From NCBI RefSeq assembly GCF_000967865.1, contig NZ_JXRU01000032.1, positions 1-64,000 of the forward strand: 64,000 nt of DNA. Reading direction: 5' to 3'. Below are positions 9,066-17,824 of this stretch, one piece after another. The first letter of the stretch is position 1, and each line of letters starts with the position of its first letter. Below the pieces are notes generated by a model. It worked only from the letters and a program-made list of their open reading frames with translations, made no database searches and had not been told where the DNA came from. This DNA is from Microbacterium sp. SA39. GTDB taxonomy: Bacteria; Actinomycetota; Actinomycetes; Actinomycetales; Microbacteriaceae. A program made the translations under genes and the position numbers.

Positions 9066-10421
9066 ATGTCGGGAAACCTGAGCATCGATCAGCTGGATGC
9101 CGGCATCGCCGCCGGCGAGATCGACACGGTGATCGTGGCCTTCGCCGATGCGCAGGGACGACTGGTCGGCAAACGCGTCTCGGCGCGGCTGTTCCAGGAG
9201 GACATCCTGCACCACGGCGCCGAAGCCTGCGACTACCTGCTGTCCGTCGACGTCGACATGAACACCGTCGACGGCTACGCGATGTCGGGCTGGGATCGCG
9301 GCTACGGAGACATGGTGCTGCGGCCCGACGTCGAAACCCTCCGGCGCATCCCCTGGCTCGACGGCACCGCTCTGGTGATCGCCGACCTGATCTGGGCGAA
9401 CGGCGAGCCCGTCGGACCCTCTCCCCGCGCGATCCTCGACCGGCAGCGCGATCGCCTCGCCGAGCGCGGATTGACCGCGTTCGCGGGCACCGAGCTCGAG
9501 TTCATCGTCTTCGAGAACACCTACCGCGACGCGTGGGCCCGCAAGTACGAAGGACTCACGCCGGCGACGGACTACAACGTCGACTACAACCTGCTCGCCT
9601 CGACGCGGATGGAGCCGCTGCTGCGCGACATCCGCAACGGCATGGATGGCGCCGGCCTGTACTGCGAGGGCGTGAAGGGCGAGTGCAACCTCGGCCAGCA
9701 GGAGATCGCCTTCCGGTACGCCGAGGTGCGCGAGACCGCCGACCAGCACGCGCTCTACAAGAACGGCGCGAAGGAGATCGCGGCGCAGCACGGTCAGGCG
9801 CTCACCTTCATGGCCAAGTTCAACGAACGCGAGGGGAACAGCTGCCACATCCACCTCTCGCTGCGCGCCGACGACGGCACGCCGGTGATGGCCGGTGAGG
9901 GAGAGCACGGGTTCAGCCCGGTCATGGAGCACTGGATCGCCGGCATCCTCGCCACGCTGCGCGAATTCACCCTGCTCTACGCACCCAACATCAACTCGTA
10001 CAAGCGTTTCGCGAAGGGCAGCTTCGCCCCGACCGGGGTCGCGTGGGGCATCGACAACCGTACGTGCGCACTGCGCGTGATCGGGAAGGGCTCCGGACTC
10101 CGCGTCGAGAACCGGGTGCCCGGCGGCGACGTGAACCCGTACCTCGGCATCTCGGCGATCATCGCCGGCGGCCTGTACGGCATCGAGAACGAGCTGCCGC
10201 TGCCCGAGCGCTTCACCGGCAACGCCTACGTGGACGCGGTGGAGCACCTGCCGACCACCCTCCGCGAGGCCGCACAGCTCTTCCGCGAATCGGCCATCGC
10301 ACGAGCCGCGTTCGGTGACGACGTCGTCGACCACTACCTGAACCAGGCGCGCATCGAGCTCGAGGCCTATGACGCCGTCGTCACCGACTGGGAGCGGATC
10401 CGTGGTTTCGAGCGGCTCTGA
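9066..10421 (+). CDS. Glutamine-synthetase-like gamma-glutamyl-amine ligase
   Basis: 451 aa, glutamine synthetase fold. It should join the gamma-carboxyl of glutamate to an amine using ATP. Active-site blocks include GTELEFIVFEN (about residue 139), EGNSCHIHLSL (about 257) and the ATP-binding APTGVAWGIDNRTCALRV (about 325). The protein is of PuuA/GlnA3/GlnA4 type and not housekeeping GlnA: the N-terminus is short and the tyrosine adenylylation region is absent. Together with an ethanolamine-type permease, amidohydrolase and aldehyde dehydrogenase it fits gamma-glutamyl-ethanolamide or gamma-glutamyl-putrescine synthesis. Confidence 0.85.
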   Translation: MSGNLSIDQLDAGIAAGEIDTVIVAFADAQGRLVGKRVSARLFQEDILHHGAEACDYLLSVDVDMNTVDGYAMSGWDRGYGDMVLRPDVETLRRIPWLDGTALVIADLIWANGEPVGPSPRAILDRQRDRLAERGLTAFAGTELEFIVFENTYRDAWARKYEGLTPATDYNVDYNLLASTRMEPLLRDIRNGMDGAGLYCEGVKGECNLGQQEIAFRYAEVRETADQHALYKNGAKEIAAQHGQALTFMAKFNEREGNSCHIHLSLRADDGTPVMAGEGEHGFSPVMEHWIAGILATLREFTLLYAPNINSYKRFAKGSFAPTGVAWGIDNRTCALRVIGKGSGLRVENRVPGGDVNPYLGISAIIAGGLYGIENELPLPERFTGNAYVDAVEHLPTTLREAAQLFRESAIARAAFGDDVVDHYLNQARIELEAYDAVVTDWERIRGFERL

Positions 10422-11154
10422 CGCGGCACCGCTGATCGGTGTCACGACGTACCTGGAGCGGGCGCAGCAGGGAGTATGGGATGTGCGGGCCGCGTTCCTT
10501 CCCGAGCAGTACCTGACCGGAGTGACCGCATCCGGGGGGATCGCGCTGCTGCTTCCTCCGCAGGACCCCGAGGCCGCCGATGCGGCCATCGCCGGCATGG
10601 ACGGGCTGATCCTCTCCGGCGGAGCGGACGTCGCCCCCGAGCTGTACGGTGCGGATCGGCATCCGCTCACCGACCCCGCCCGCACCGATCGCGACGCGTG
10701 GGAGCTCGCGCTCTTCCGCGCGGCGGAGCGGCGCCGCATCCCGGTGCTCGCGATCTGCCGGGGACTGCAACTCGTCAACGTGGCCCGCGGCGGCACTCTG
10801 CAGCAGCATCTGCCCGAGACCCTCGGCACCGAGCGCTACCGGGTCGGCGGGGGAGTCTTCGCCGAGAACCACATCGAGGTCTCGGAGGACACGGCCCTCG
10901 CCGACGTCCTCGGCGCGGGGGGGACCCGGGTGCACAGCTACCACCATCAGGGCATCGACCAGCTCGGCGAGGGACTGGTCGCAGCCGCACGCTCCGATGA
11001 CGGCCTGGTGCAGGCCGTCATCGACACCTCGGACGGACACGTCGTCGGCATCCAATGGCATCCGGAGGAGAACGCCGAGGACCGGCGCCTCTTCCGCGAT
11101 CTCGTCTCAGAGGCTCGTGCGTTCGCCGCGCGACGGAAGGAGGACGCCCGATGA
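10402..11154 (+). CDS. Class I glutamine-amidotransferase-like gamma-glutamyl hydrolase (PuuD type)
   Basis: 250 aa. The catalytic triad is visible: nucleophile Cys in LAICRGLQLVN (about residue 118) and His/Glu in GIQWHPEEN (about 218-220). PuuD-type enzymes release glutamate from gamma-glutamyl-GABA or a similar amide, recycling the carrier added by the upstream ligase. GTG 10402 is chosen because GGAGCGG lies 6 nt upstream; the gene overlaps the ligase by 20 bp and the dehydrogenase by ATGA, so the three are translationally coupled. Confidence 0.85.
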   Translation: MVSSGSDAAPLIGVTTYLERAQQGVWDVRAAFLPEQYLTGVTASGGIALLLPPQDPEAADAAIAGMDGLILSGGADVAPELYGADRHPLTDPARTDRDAWELALFRAAERRRIPVLAICRGLQLVNVARGGTLQQHLPETLGTERYRVGGGVFAENHIEVSEDTALADVLGAGGTRVHSYHHQGIDQLGEGLVAAARSDDGLVQAVIDTSDGHVVGIQWHPEENAEDRRLFRDLVSEARAFAARRKEDAR

Positions 11155-12512
11155 GCGCGTTCACAGTCATCAACCCGTCGACCGGGGCCGCGATCCGCGA
11201 CATCGCCCGTGCCGACGTCGGCGAGACGGATGCCGCGATCGCGCGCGCGGTCGCCGCGCAGCGCCGGTGGGCCGCACTCGCACCGGTCGCTCGGGCCGAC
11301 GCGCTCCGGGCGTTCGCCCGCGCGGTCGAAGGAGCCATCGAGGAGCTGGCGCAGCTGGAGGTGCTCAACTCCGGGCATCCGATCGCCTCCGCGCGCTGGG
11401 AGGCCGGACACGTCGCTCAGGTGCTCAACTACTACTCCGCCGACCCGGAGCGTCTGTCCGGTCGGCAGATCCCGGTGGCCGGCGGCCTCGACGTGACCTT
11501 CCACGACCCCTATGGCGTGGTCGGCGTCATCGTGCCGTGGAACTTCCCGATGACGATCGCATCGTGGGCGTTCGCGCCGGCGCTCGCCGCGGGCAACGCC
11601 GTCGTGCTGAAGCCGGCCGAGCTCACGCCCCTCACCGCCATCCGCCTCGGTGAGCTCGCGCTCGAGGCCGGGCTTCCGGAGGGGCTGTTCGAAGTCGTCA
11701 CCGGCTCGGGATCGGTGGTCGGTCAGCGCCTGGTCGAACACCCGGACGTGCGCAAGGTCGTCTTCACCGGCTCGACGGAGGTGGGCATCGAGGTGGCGGC
11801 CGGCTGCGCTCGCGCGCTCAAGCCGGTCACCCTCGAACTGGGCGGGAAGAGCGCGAACATCGTCTTCGCCGACGCCGACCTCGAGAGGGCAGCGGCCGCC
11901 GTGCCCGGCTCGGTGTTCGACAACGCCGGACAGGACTGCTGCGCACGCAGCAGGCTCCTCGTGCAGCGTTCCGTGTACGACCGCTTCCTCGAGTTGCTCG
12001 AACCCGCGGTGGCCGCCTGGCGCGTCGGCGACCCCCGCAGCGCCGACACCGACATGGGACCCCTCATCTCGGCGGGACACCGCGAGACCGTCGCGTCCTT
12101 CCTGGACGGGACGGACATCGCGTTCCGCGGTACGGCGCCGGAAGGCGATGGCTTCTGGATGGCCCCGGCCGTCGTGCTCGCCGACCCGGGGGACCGCATC
12201 GCCCAGCAAGAGGTGTTCGGTCCGGTCGTGGCGGTGATGCCGTTCGACGACGAGGCCGACGCGATCCGCCTGGCGAACGACACCGTGTACGGGCTCGCCG
12301 GCTCGGTCTGGACCGAGAGCCTCGGGCGCGGAGTGCGCGTGGCGCGTGGCGTGCAGAGCGGCGTGCTGTCGGTGAACTCGCACTCCTCGGTCCGCTACGC
12401 CACGCCCTTCGGCGGCATGAAGGCTTCGGGGCTGGGGCGCGAGCTCGGCCCCGATGCTGCCGAGCACTTCACCGAGACCAAGAACGTCTTCTTCGCGACC
12501 GATGAACTCTGA
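11151..12512 (+). CDS. Aldehyde dehydrogenase (PuuC-like role)
   Basis: 453 aa NAD(P)-dependent aldehyde dehydrogenase. The cofactor-binding PWNFPMTIASWAF, the general-base Glu in LELGGKSANIVF and the catalytic cysteine in NAGQDCCARS (about residue 262) are present. In this cluster it would oxidise the gamma-glutamyl-aminoaldehyde to the acid. Its start ATG overlaps the amidohydrolase stop (ATGA) and is preceded by GGAGG. The family is broad, so the substrate comes from context only. Confidence 0.9.
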   Translation: MSAFTVINPSTGAAIRDIARADVGETDAAIARAVAAQRRWAALAPVARADALRAFARAVEGAIEELAQLEVLNSGHPIASARWEAGHVAQVLNYYSADPERLSGRQIPVAGGLDVTFHDPYGVVGVIVPWNFPMTIASWAFAPALAAGNAVVLKPAELTPLTAIRLGELALEAGLPEGLFEVVTGSGSVVGQRLVEHPDVRKVVFTGSTEVGIEVAAGCARALKPVTLELGGKSANIVFADADLERAAAAVPGSVFDNAGQDCCARSRLLVQRSVYDRFLELLEPAVAAWRVGDPRSADTDMGPLISAGHRETVASFLDGTDIAFRGTAPEGDGFWMAPAVVLADPGDRIAQQEVFGPVVAVMPFDDEADAIRLANDTVYGLAGSVWTESLGRGVRVARGVQSGVLSVNSHSSVRYATPFGGMKASGLGRELGPDAAEHFTETKNVFFATDEL

Positions 12513-12551
12513 TCGCCTCGCGGCCCACCCCATCCGGAACGGAGAACCCAC

Positions 12552-13331
12552 ATGAGCATCGATCTCACACAGCGACTGAAGGACCGCGTCGCCATCATCA
12601 CCGGCGGTGCGAGCGGCATCGGGTTCGCCACCGCGAAGCGCTTCGCCGCGGAGGGCGCCTTCGTCGTCATCGCCGACGTCGATACGGCCACGGGCGAAGC
12701 GGCCGCGGCCGAGGTCGGTGGGGCGTTCCGCCTGGTGGATGTCGCTGACGAGGCGAAGGTGAACGCGCTCTTCGACGGTGTCGCCGAGGAGTTCGGCCGC
12801 ATCGACATCGCGTTCAACAATGCGGGCATCTCGCCGGCCGACGACGACTCGATCGAGACGACCGAGCTTCCCGCGTGGGATCGGGTGCAGGACGTGAACC
12901 TGAAGAGCGTGTACCTCTGCAGTCGTGCCGCGTTGCGCCACATGGTGCCGGCTGGGCGCGGCTCCATCATCAACACCGCGTCGTTCGTCGCGCTGCTCGG
13001 CTCGGCCACCTCGCAGATCAGCTACACCGCCTCGAAGGGCGGCGTGCTGGCGATGTCGCGCGAACTCGGCGTGCAGTTCGCGCGACAGGGGGTGCGGGTG
13101 AATGCACTCTGCCCCGGGCCGGTGAACACGCCGCTGCTGCAGGAGCTCTTCGCGAAGGACCCGGAGCGTGCGCAGCGTCGACTCGTGCACGTGCCGATGG
13201 GGCGTTTCGCGGAGCCTGCGGAGCTGGCGGCGGCCGTGGCCTTCCTCGCGTCCGACGACTCCTCGTTCATCACTGCGAGCGCGTTCGTCGTCGACGGTGG
13301 GATCACGAACGCCTACGTCACCCCGCTGTGA
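12552..13331 (+). CDS. Short-chain dehydrogenase/reductase
   Basis: 259 aa classical SDR. The nucleotide-binding TGGASGIG lies near residues 17-24, NNAGI follows, and catalytic Tyr157 and Lys161 are in YTASKGG. The C-terminus DGGITNAYVTPL fits the family. It lies 39 bp after the aldehyde dehydrogenase with GGAGAA as SD. It may oxidise an alcohol intermediate, for example the hydroxyl of a gamma-glutamyl-ethanolamide, to the aldehyde used by the upstream dehydrogenase; that is inference. Confidence 0.88.
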   Translation: MSIDLTQRLKDRVAIITGGASGIGFATAKRFAAEGAFVVIADVDTATGEAAAAEVGGAFRLVDVADEAKVNALFDGVAEEFGRIDIAFNNAGISPADDDSIETTELPAWDRVQDVNLKSVYLCSRAALRHMVPAGRGSIINTASFVALLGSATSQISYTASKGGVLAMSRELGVQFARQGVRVNALCPGPVNTPLLQELFAKDPERAQRRLVHVPMGRFAEPAELAAAVAFLASDDSSFITASAFVVDGGITNAYVTPL

Positions 13332-14065
13332 GCGATTCCCGACCGGCTCCGAACGACGGCGACCTCGTCGAGGTGCGGAAGGCGGTCTACCGGCCGCTGC
13401 GTCGCGGCAATCCGCTCGAGGATGCTGTCGCCCGTCTCGTGCAGACCATCCGTCTCGGCGTGGTCGCTCCGGGGGAGTCCTTGCCGCCGGAGCGCGAGCT
13501 GGCGGCATCGTTCGGCGTGAGCCGCGACACCGTGCGTGAAGCCATCCGCGAGCTCGCCGACACCGGCTATCTGCTGCCCAAGCGAGGGCGGTACGGGGGC
13601 ACGTTCGTGGCGGATCCGCTCCCGCATCCTTCCGGGCCCGGCACGGTGACCACCGAGCAGATCGACGACGTCCTGGGCTTGCGTCGCGTGCTCGAGACCG
13701 GTGCCGCACGCGCGGCGGCGGGCCGATCCCTGGACGCCTCGACCCGTGCGGATCTGTGGGCACGCCACGAGGCGGCGCTGCCGGCGGGCCCGGACGAGTA
13801 CCGACGCCTCGACACCCTTCTGCATCTGGCGATCGCCGAGGCCGCGGGCATTCCCTCGCTCGTCGCACTCGTCGCCGAGAATCGTGCCGATGTCAACGCG
13901 TGGCTCGATACGTTCCCCCTGCTGCCGCGGAACATCCAGCACTCGGGCGAGCAGCACGAGAGCATCGTGTCCGCGATCCTCGCCGGACGACCGGATGCCG
14001 CCGAGGCGGCCATGCGCGAGCACCTCGCGGGCTCCGAGGCGTTGCTGCGCGGCTTCCTGATCTGA
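13328..14065 (+). CDS. GntR-family (FadR/FCD) regulator of the gamma-glutamylation cluster
   Basis: 245 aa with an N-terminal winged HTH (GESLPPERELAASFGVSRDT, then VREAIRELADTGYL) and a C-terminal all-helical FCD ligand-binding domain. The GTG start overlaps the SDR stop (GTGA), so it belongs to the same operon and is probably its autoregulator. FCD domains bind small carboxylates through metal or direct contacts; the ligand is not visible here. Confidence 0.88.
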   Translation: MSDSRPAPNDGDLVEVRKAVYRPLRRGNPLEDAVARLVQTIRLGVVAPGESLPPERELAASFGVSRDTVREAIRELADTGYLLPKRGRYGGTFVADPLPHPSGPGTVTTEQIDDVLGLRRVLETGAARAAAGRSLDASTRADLWARHEAALPAGPDEYRRLDTLLHLAIAEAAGIPSLVALVAENRADVNAWLDTFPLLPRNIQHSGEQHESIVSAILAGRPDAAEAAMREHLAGSEALLRGFLI

Positions 14066-14089
14066 GCACGTCCGTGCACCCGCGCCGAC

Positions 14090-14986
14090 TCAGCGGTTGT
14101 CGTAGCCCCAGCGCACGCCGAGCGCACCCGGTCCGAAATCGCGGCGGCTCTGATGGATCGAGGGGTGCGGCTCGAGGGGCCGGTAGATCGTCCCTTCCGT
14201 CTCGTCGGTCCGTTCGAGTTCGTCGAGCCGGTCCGGGATCGCCTCGGGGTGGAATCGGGTCCACAGCACGAGGTCGCGGATGGGTCGCAGCACGAAGGCG
14301 CCTGTCTCCGGCTGCCAGGCGCGGTCGTCGTGACCATCCATGGTGACCTCGATCATCGTCGTCGCGCCCAGGGTGAGCGGCTGATCCAGCCGCAGGACGT
14401 AGGCGTATACGTGCCCGCTCGCATGCAGGTGGTCGCGGATCATCCGTGCGCCATGCACCACCATCTCCGGACGGGCGATCGTGTTCTCCGCCGAGATCAT
14501 CGTGTACGTGACGAAACTCACCGTGTCGGGCGCGACGGACTGGATGAGCGTGCGCGCCATGCGGCGATGAAGGCGGCCGTCGGCCGCGACGTCGGCGACC
14601 ACGTGCGTCGAGAGCTCGCGCGTGATGTCCAGCGGCGGGGCGTCGAGGATCTCCCGCGTCTCCGCGAGGGCCCGCCGGATCTGGGACTCGGTGAACGGGT
14701 TGCGCGGTTCATGGATCCTTCCCAGCCGGACCCTCTCGGTCACCAGACTCGCGAGATCGCCGGTCTCCAGGTCGAGGAGTCTTTCGATCTCCTCCACGGC
14801 CGCAAGGGAGGAGACGCCCTCCGGGGCTCGCTTCCCGGACCGCCAGTAACTCAGCGTGGCGACGGAGACAGGGTTCGCCCGTTCCACCAGTCTGCGGTGG
14901 AGCCACGACAGCGAGGCTCCTCGTGCGGTCAGCACTGCAGCGAAGGCGCGGCTGAAGGCGCTGCGATCCACGTGTTCGTCGGTCAT
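14090..14986 (-). CDS. HTH protein with conserved C-terminal domain, tandem paralogue 2
   Basis: 298 aa. Residues about 10-80 form an XRE-like helix-turn-helix (SWLHRRLVERANPVSVATLS, YWRSGKRAPEG). The rest is an uncharacterised domain ending in the signature SIHQSRRDFGPGALGVRWG. The neighbour at 15015-15923 is a clear paralogue across the full length. ATG 14986 has a GAGGGG SD. The 28-bp gap implies an operon with the paralogue. No enzyme motif is recognised; a DNA-binding sensor is the simplest reading. Confidence 0.75.
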   Translation of the reverse strand: MTDEHVDRSAFSRAFAAVLTARGASLSWLHRRLVERANPVSVATLSYWRSGKRAPEGVSSLAAVEEIERLLDLETGDLASLVTERVRLGRIHEPRNPFTESQIRRALAETREILDAPPLDITRELSTHVVADVAADGRLHRRMARTLIQSVAPDTVSFVTYTMISAENTIARPEMVVHGARMIRDHLHASGHVYAYVLRLDQPLTLGATTMIEVTMDGHDDRAWQPETGAFVLRPIRDLVLWTRFHPEAIPDRLDELERTDETEGTIYRPLEPHPSIHQSRRDFGPGALGVRWGYDNR

Positions 14987-15014
14987 GACACCCCTCGCCT
15001 CGCCCGATCGACCC

Positions 15015-15923
15015 TCAGCGGTCGGATCCCCATCGGATCCCGAGGATCCCCGGGCCGAAATCCCGTCGTGACTGGTGGATCGACTCGGCCGGGGTCAGCG
15101 TTCGCGTCGTCGTCGGTCGAGGGGCCGCAGGCGTCCGCTCGAACTCGTAGAGCCAGTCCGGCACGGCTGCGGGGTGGAAGCGGGTCCACAGCACCAGGTT
15201 CCGAATCGGGCGCATCACGAAGCCCGCGGTCTCGTTCTCGCGTGGGAACTGCCCCTCCTCGGGCGGCGGCACCGCCATGCTGATCTCGAGCATCGTGGTG
15301 TCGCCCATCGCGAGCGGTCTGTCCAGGCGGAGCACGCAGGCGTAGACGTGCTCGCTCTCGTGCAGGTGCTCCCGGACGAGAGTCGCACCGCGGAGAGTGC
15401 ACGCCGGACGCCTGACCGGCGCATCGGCCGACATCAGAGCGTAGGTCATCTCCTCGACCACCGGAGCGACCGCCTGCACGAGCACCTGCGAAGTGCGGCT
15501 CTCCAGCAGTCCGTTCTCGCCCACAGTGGAGACGACGTGCGCCGAGAGCGACCGGGTGAACTCGATCGGCGGGGCGTCGAGGATCCTCAGAGTCTCCTCC
15601 GCGGCCTGAGTGACCTCGCACTCCGTGAACGGATTCTGCGCGGCACTGAGGCTCCCGAGGCGGGTTCGCGTGTCGACCAGCCCCACGAGCGCTCCGGCAT
15701 CGAGTCCCAGCAGTCGTTCGATGTCTTCCAGCACGGTCAACGACCGGAAACCCTCGGGATGCCGCTCCCCGGATCGCCAATAGCTGAGCGTCGCGACCGA
15801 GATCGGGTTGGCGCGGTCCTTCAAGCGCCGTTGCAGCCAGGACAGCGTTACCCGTCTCGCGGAGATGGCCGCCGAAAAGGCCTCCGCGAATGCCGTCGGA
15901 CGTTCGTCTCCCGTGTCGAGCAT
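15015..15923 (-). CDS. HTH protein with conserved C-terminal domain, tandem paralogue 1
   Basis: 302 aa, first gene of the pair. The HTH segment (SWLQRRLKDRANPISVATLS, YWRSGERHPEG) and the C-terminal blocks MRPIRNLVLWTRFHPAAVP and SIHQSRRDFGPGILGIRWG match the next gene, while the middle has diverged. GGGGAGA precedes ATG 15923. Paralogous tandem regulators may form heterodimers or sense different ligands. The function is unknown. Confidence 0.75.
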   Translation of the reverse strand: MLDTGDERPTAFAEAFSAAISARRVTLSWLQRRLKDRANPISVATLSYWRSGERHPEGFRSLTVLEDIERLLGLDAGALVGLVDTRTRLGSLSAAQNPFTECEVTQAAEETLRILDAPPIEFTRSLSAHVVSTVGENGLLESRTSQVLVQAVAPVVEEMTYALMSADAPVRRPACTLRGATLVREHLHESEHVYACVLRLDRPLAMGDTTMLEISMAVPPPEEGQFPRENETAGFVMRPIRNLVLWTRFHPAAVPDWLYEFERTPAAPRPTTTRTLTPAESIHQSRRDFGPGILGIRWGSDR

Positions 15924-16107
15924 GATGTCTCCCCGGGCGTCACCATATCCCCGGCGACCGACGACAGCGGAGCGCGACCCGATATGCTGGCTCGCCCCCT
16001 GCGGACAGGTCTCAGAGCGATCAGAGAGTGGTCAGAGAACCGTCTCTGCGCGCGTCAGGACGTCCCTCAGGATCTGCTCGATCTCGAGCGGATCGTCGGG
16101 CCCGCGC

Positions 16108-16575
16108 TCACCGGGTACCCCAGTTGTAGAGCTGCTTCTGCAGCTTGGCGTAGATGAAGGTCTCCGTGGACAGCACGCCGTCGATAGGGCGGATGACGTC
16201 GTTGATCAGCGCGAGCAGCTGCTCGTCGTCCTCGCACACGACCTCCGCGAGGACGTCGAACGTTCCGACCGTGATCACGACGTAGTCGATCGCCTCGACC
16301 CGCGCGATCGCCTCGGCCACGATGCGCGTGTCGCCGGAGACGCGGATGCCGATCATCGCCTGGCGGTGGAAGCCCAGCTGCATGGGATCGGTGACCGCGA
16401 CGATCTGCATGACGCCCGACTCGGTGAGCCGCTGCACCCGCTGGCGTACGGCGGCCTCGCTCAGGCCGACCACGCGGCCGATGTCGGAGTACGAGCGGCG
16501 GCCGTCCTCCTGCAGCAGCTCGATGATCGTCTTGGAGACCGCATCGAGCGAAGAGTGCTTCTTCACCGAACTCAT
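16108..16575 (-). CDS. Lrp/AsnC-family regulator
   Basis: 155 aa: N-terminal HTH (AVSKTIIELLQEDGRRSYSD, then GLSEAAVRQRVQRLTESG) followed by the RAM/AsnC ligand-binding domain (VITVGTFDVLAEVVCEDDE, then STETFIYAKLQKQLYNWG). ATG 16575 was chosen by family length; an upstream in-frame extension is poorly conserved in style. It is 88 bp downstream of the acyl-CoA dehydrogenase gene on the same strand, but no specific target can be read. Confidence 0.85.
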   Translation of the reverse strand: MSSVKKHSSLDAVSKTIIELLQEDGRRSYSDIGRVVGLSEAAVRQRVQRLTESGVMQIVAVTDPMQLGFHRQAMIGIRVSGDTRIVAEAIARVEAIDYVVITVGTFDVLAEVVCEDDEQLLALINDVIRPIDGVLSTETFIYAKLQKQLYNWGTR

Positions 16576-16663
16576 GGTGCGATCTTCGCACTCGATGCCG
16601 TGCGCGGCAACCGATTCCGCGGCCGCTATCGCCCCGCACGCTCGATATGCGCAGGATGCGCGA

Positions 16664-17824
16664 TCAATCCGCGACAGGCCCCAGCCAGAAGCTCGCCGCC
16701 GTGGCGTGTGCGGATTCCGGGTCAGAGGGGTGGAAGGCCCCGGCGAGCACGTCACGGTACAGGCGGGACAGCTCGTTGGCGGAGAAGTAGGAGCCGCCGC
16801 CCCCGACGAGCATGGCCTCGTCGACCACGCGCTTCGCCATCGTGATCGCCCGGTGCTTCACCCCGGAGAGGAGGGAGAACCAGCGCGCGCCGTTGTCGGC
16901 GCGCTCGTCGACGTCGCGGGCGAGTGCCGCGATCTGCGGCGGCAGGGCGTCGTAGGCGAGGGCCATGTCGGCGATCCGCCAGCGGATGTCGGGGTCCTGG
17001 CTGTAGGCGGCTCCCGTCTTCTTGGAGCGGCGCTTCCCGGCCGACAGCACGGCGAGCTCGAGTGCGCGACGCGCGATGCCCGTGTACACGGACGCCAGCA
17101 GGATCTCGAAGACCGAGAAGATGCCGAACACGATCGGGTCGGGAGTGGGCCCGGGGTCGATGCGCCGGACCACGTGCGCCGCGTCGGCGACCGCGCCGTC
17201 CAGGCGGGTGGTCCGGCTCTGCGTCCCTCGCATGCCGAGCGTGTCCCAGTCGTCGCCTGTCGTGACGGCATCCGTCCGCTCCACGAACGCGAACACGAGC
17301 TTCGGGGCGTCCGCGCTCGTCGTGTCGAGGCCGTGCAGGCCGAGTCGGGTCCAGACCGGTGCGAGCGAGGTGAAGATCTTCGTGCCGGTGAAGGCGTAGC
17401 CCCCGTCGCCGTCGGGTACGGCCGCCGTGTCGCTGCCGAACAGCACCAGATCGTTGCCGGCCTCGCTGATGCCGAAGGCGAAGACCTCGCCGGCGACCGC
17501 ACCGTCCTGCACGAACTCGAGACCTGGCACTCCGCGGTCCGAGAAGACCTTCGCGACACCGGTCCAGACCAGGTGCATGTTGATGGCGAGCGCCGTGGCG
17601 GGAGCCGCGCCGGCGAGCCGCTGCTGCAGGATCGCGGCCTGGGCGAGAGTGAGACCTGCTCCGCCCCGCTGGGACGGCACGAGGATCGCGAGGTATCCGG
17701 CTGCCTTCAGGTCGTCGAGATCCGGCTGCGGGAACGTGTTTTCGCGGTCGTGGATCGGCGCACGCTCCCGGATCCGCTCGAGCAGGTCGTCGGGAAGGTA
17801 GGCGGTCGGGTCGAAGTCGCTCAC
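16664..17824 (-). CDS. Acyl-CoA dehydrogenase family flavoprotein
   Basis: 386 aa. The order N-terminal helices, beta domain (FGISEAGNDLVLFGSDTAA, TGTKIFTSLAPVWTR) and C-terminal four-helix domain (AMLVGGGGSYFSANELSRLY, RDVLAGAFHPS) matches the acyl-CoA dehydrogenase superfamily. The C-terminal part resembles the monooxygenase-like branch used on non-CoA substrates, and a classical catalytic glutamate is not obvious. The GTG start overlaps the stop of the upstream hydrolase (GTGA), so the two are coupled. Confidence 0.8.
   Translation of the reverse strand: MSDFDPTAYLPDDLLERIRERAPIHDRENTFPQPDLDDLKAAGYLAILVPSQRGGAGLTLAQAAILQQRLAGAAPATALAINMHLVWTGVAKVFSDRGVPGLEFVQDGAVAGEVFAFGISEAGNDLVLFGSDTAAVPDGDGGYAFTGTKIFTSLAPVWTRLGLHGLDTTSADAPKLVFAFVERTDAVTTGDDWDTLGMRGTQSRTTRLDGAVADAAHVVRRIDPGPTPDPIVFGIFSVFEILLASVYTGIARRALELAVLSAGKRRSKKTGAAYSQDPDIRWRIADMALAYDALPPQIAALARDVDERADNGARWFSLLSGVKHRAITMAKRVVDEAMLVGGGGSYFSANELSRLYRDVLAGAFHPSDPESAHATAASFWLGPVAD

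Noticed and set aside
8909..10829. Long upstream extension of the permease frame
   Set aside because: The frame stays open through the divergent ligase gene, but family homology begins at ATG 8909, which has a good SD.
10947..13868. 973-aa open frame on the minus strand
   Set aside because: It runs antisense to the aldehyde dehydrogenase, SDR and GntR genes, all with intact catalytic motifs, and shows only shadow-type composition.
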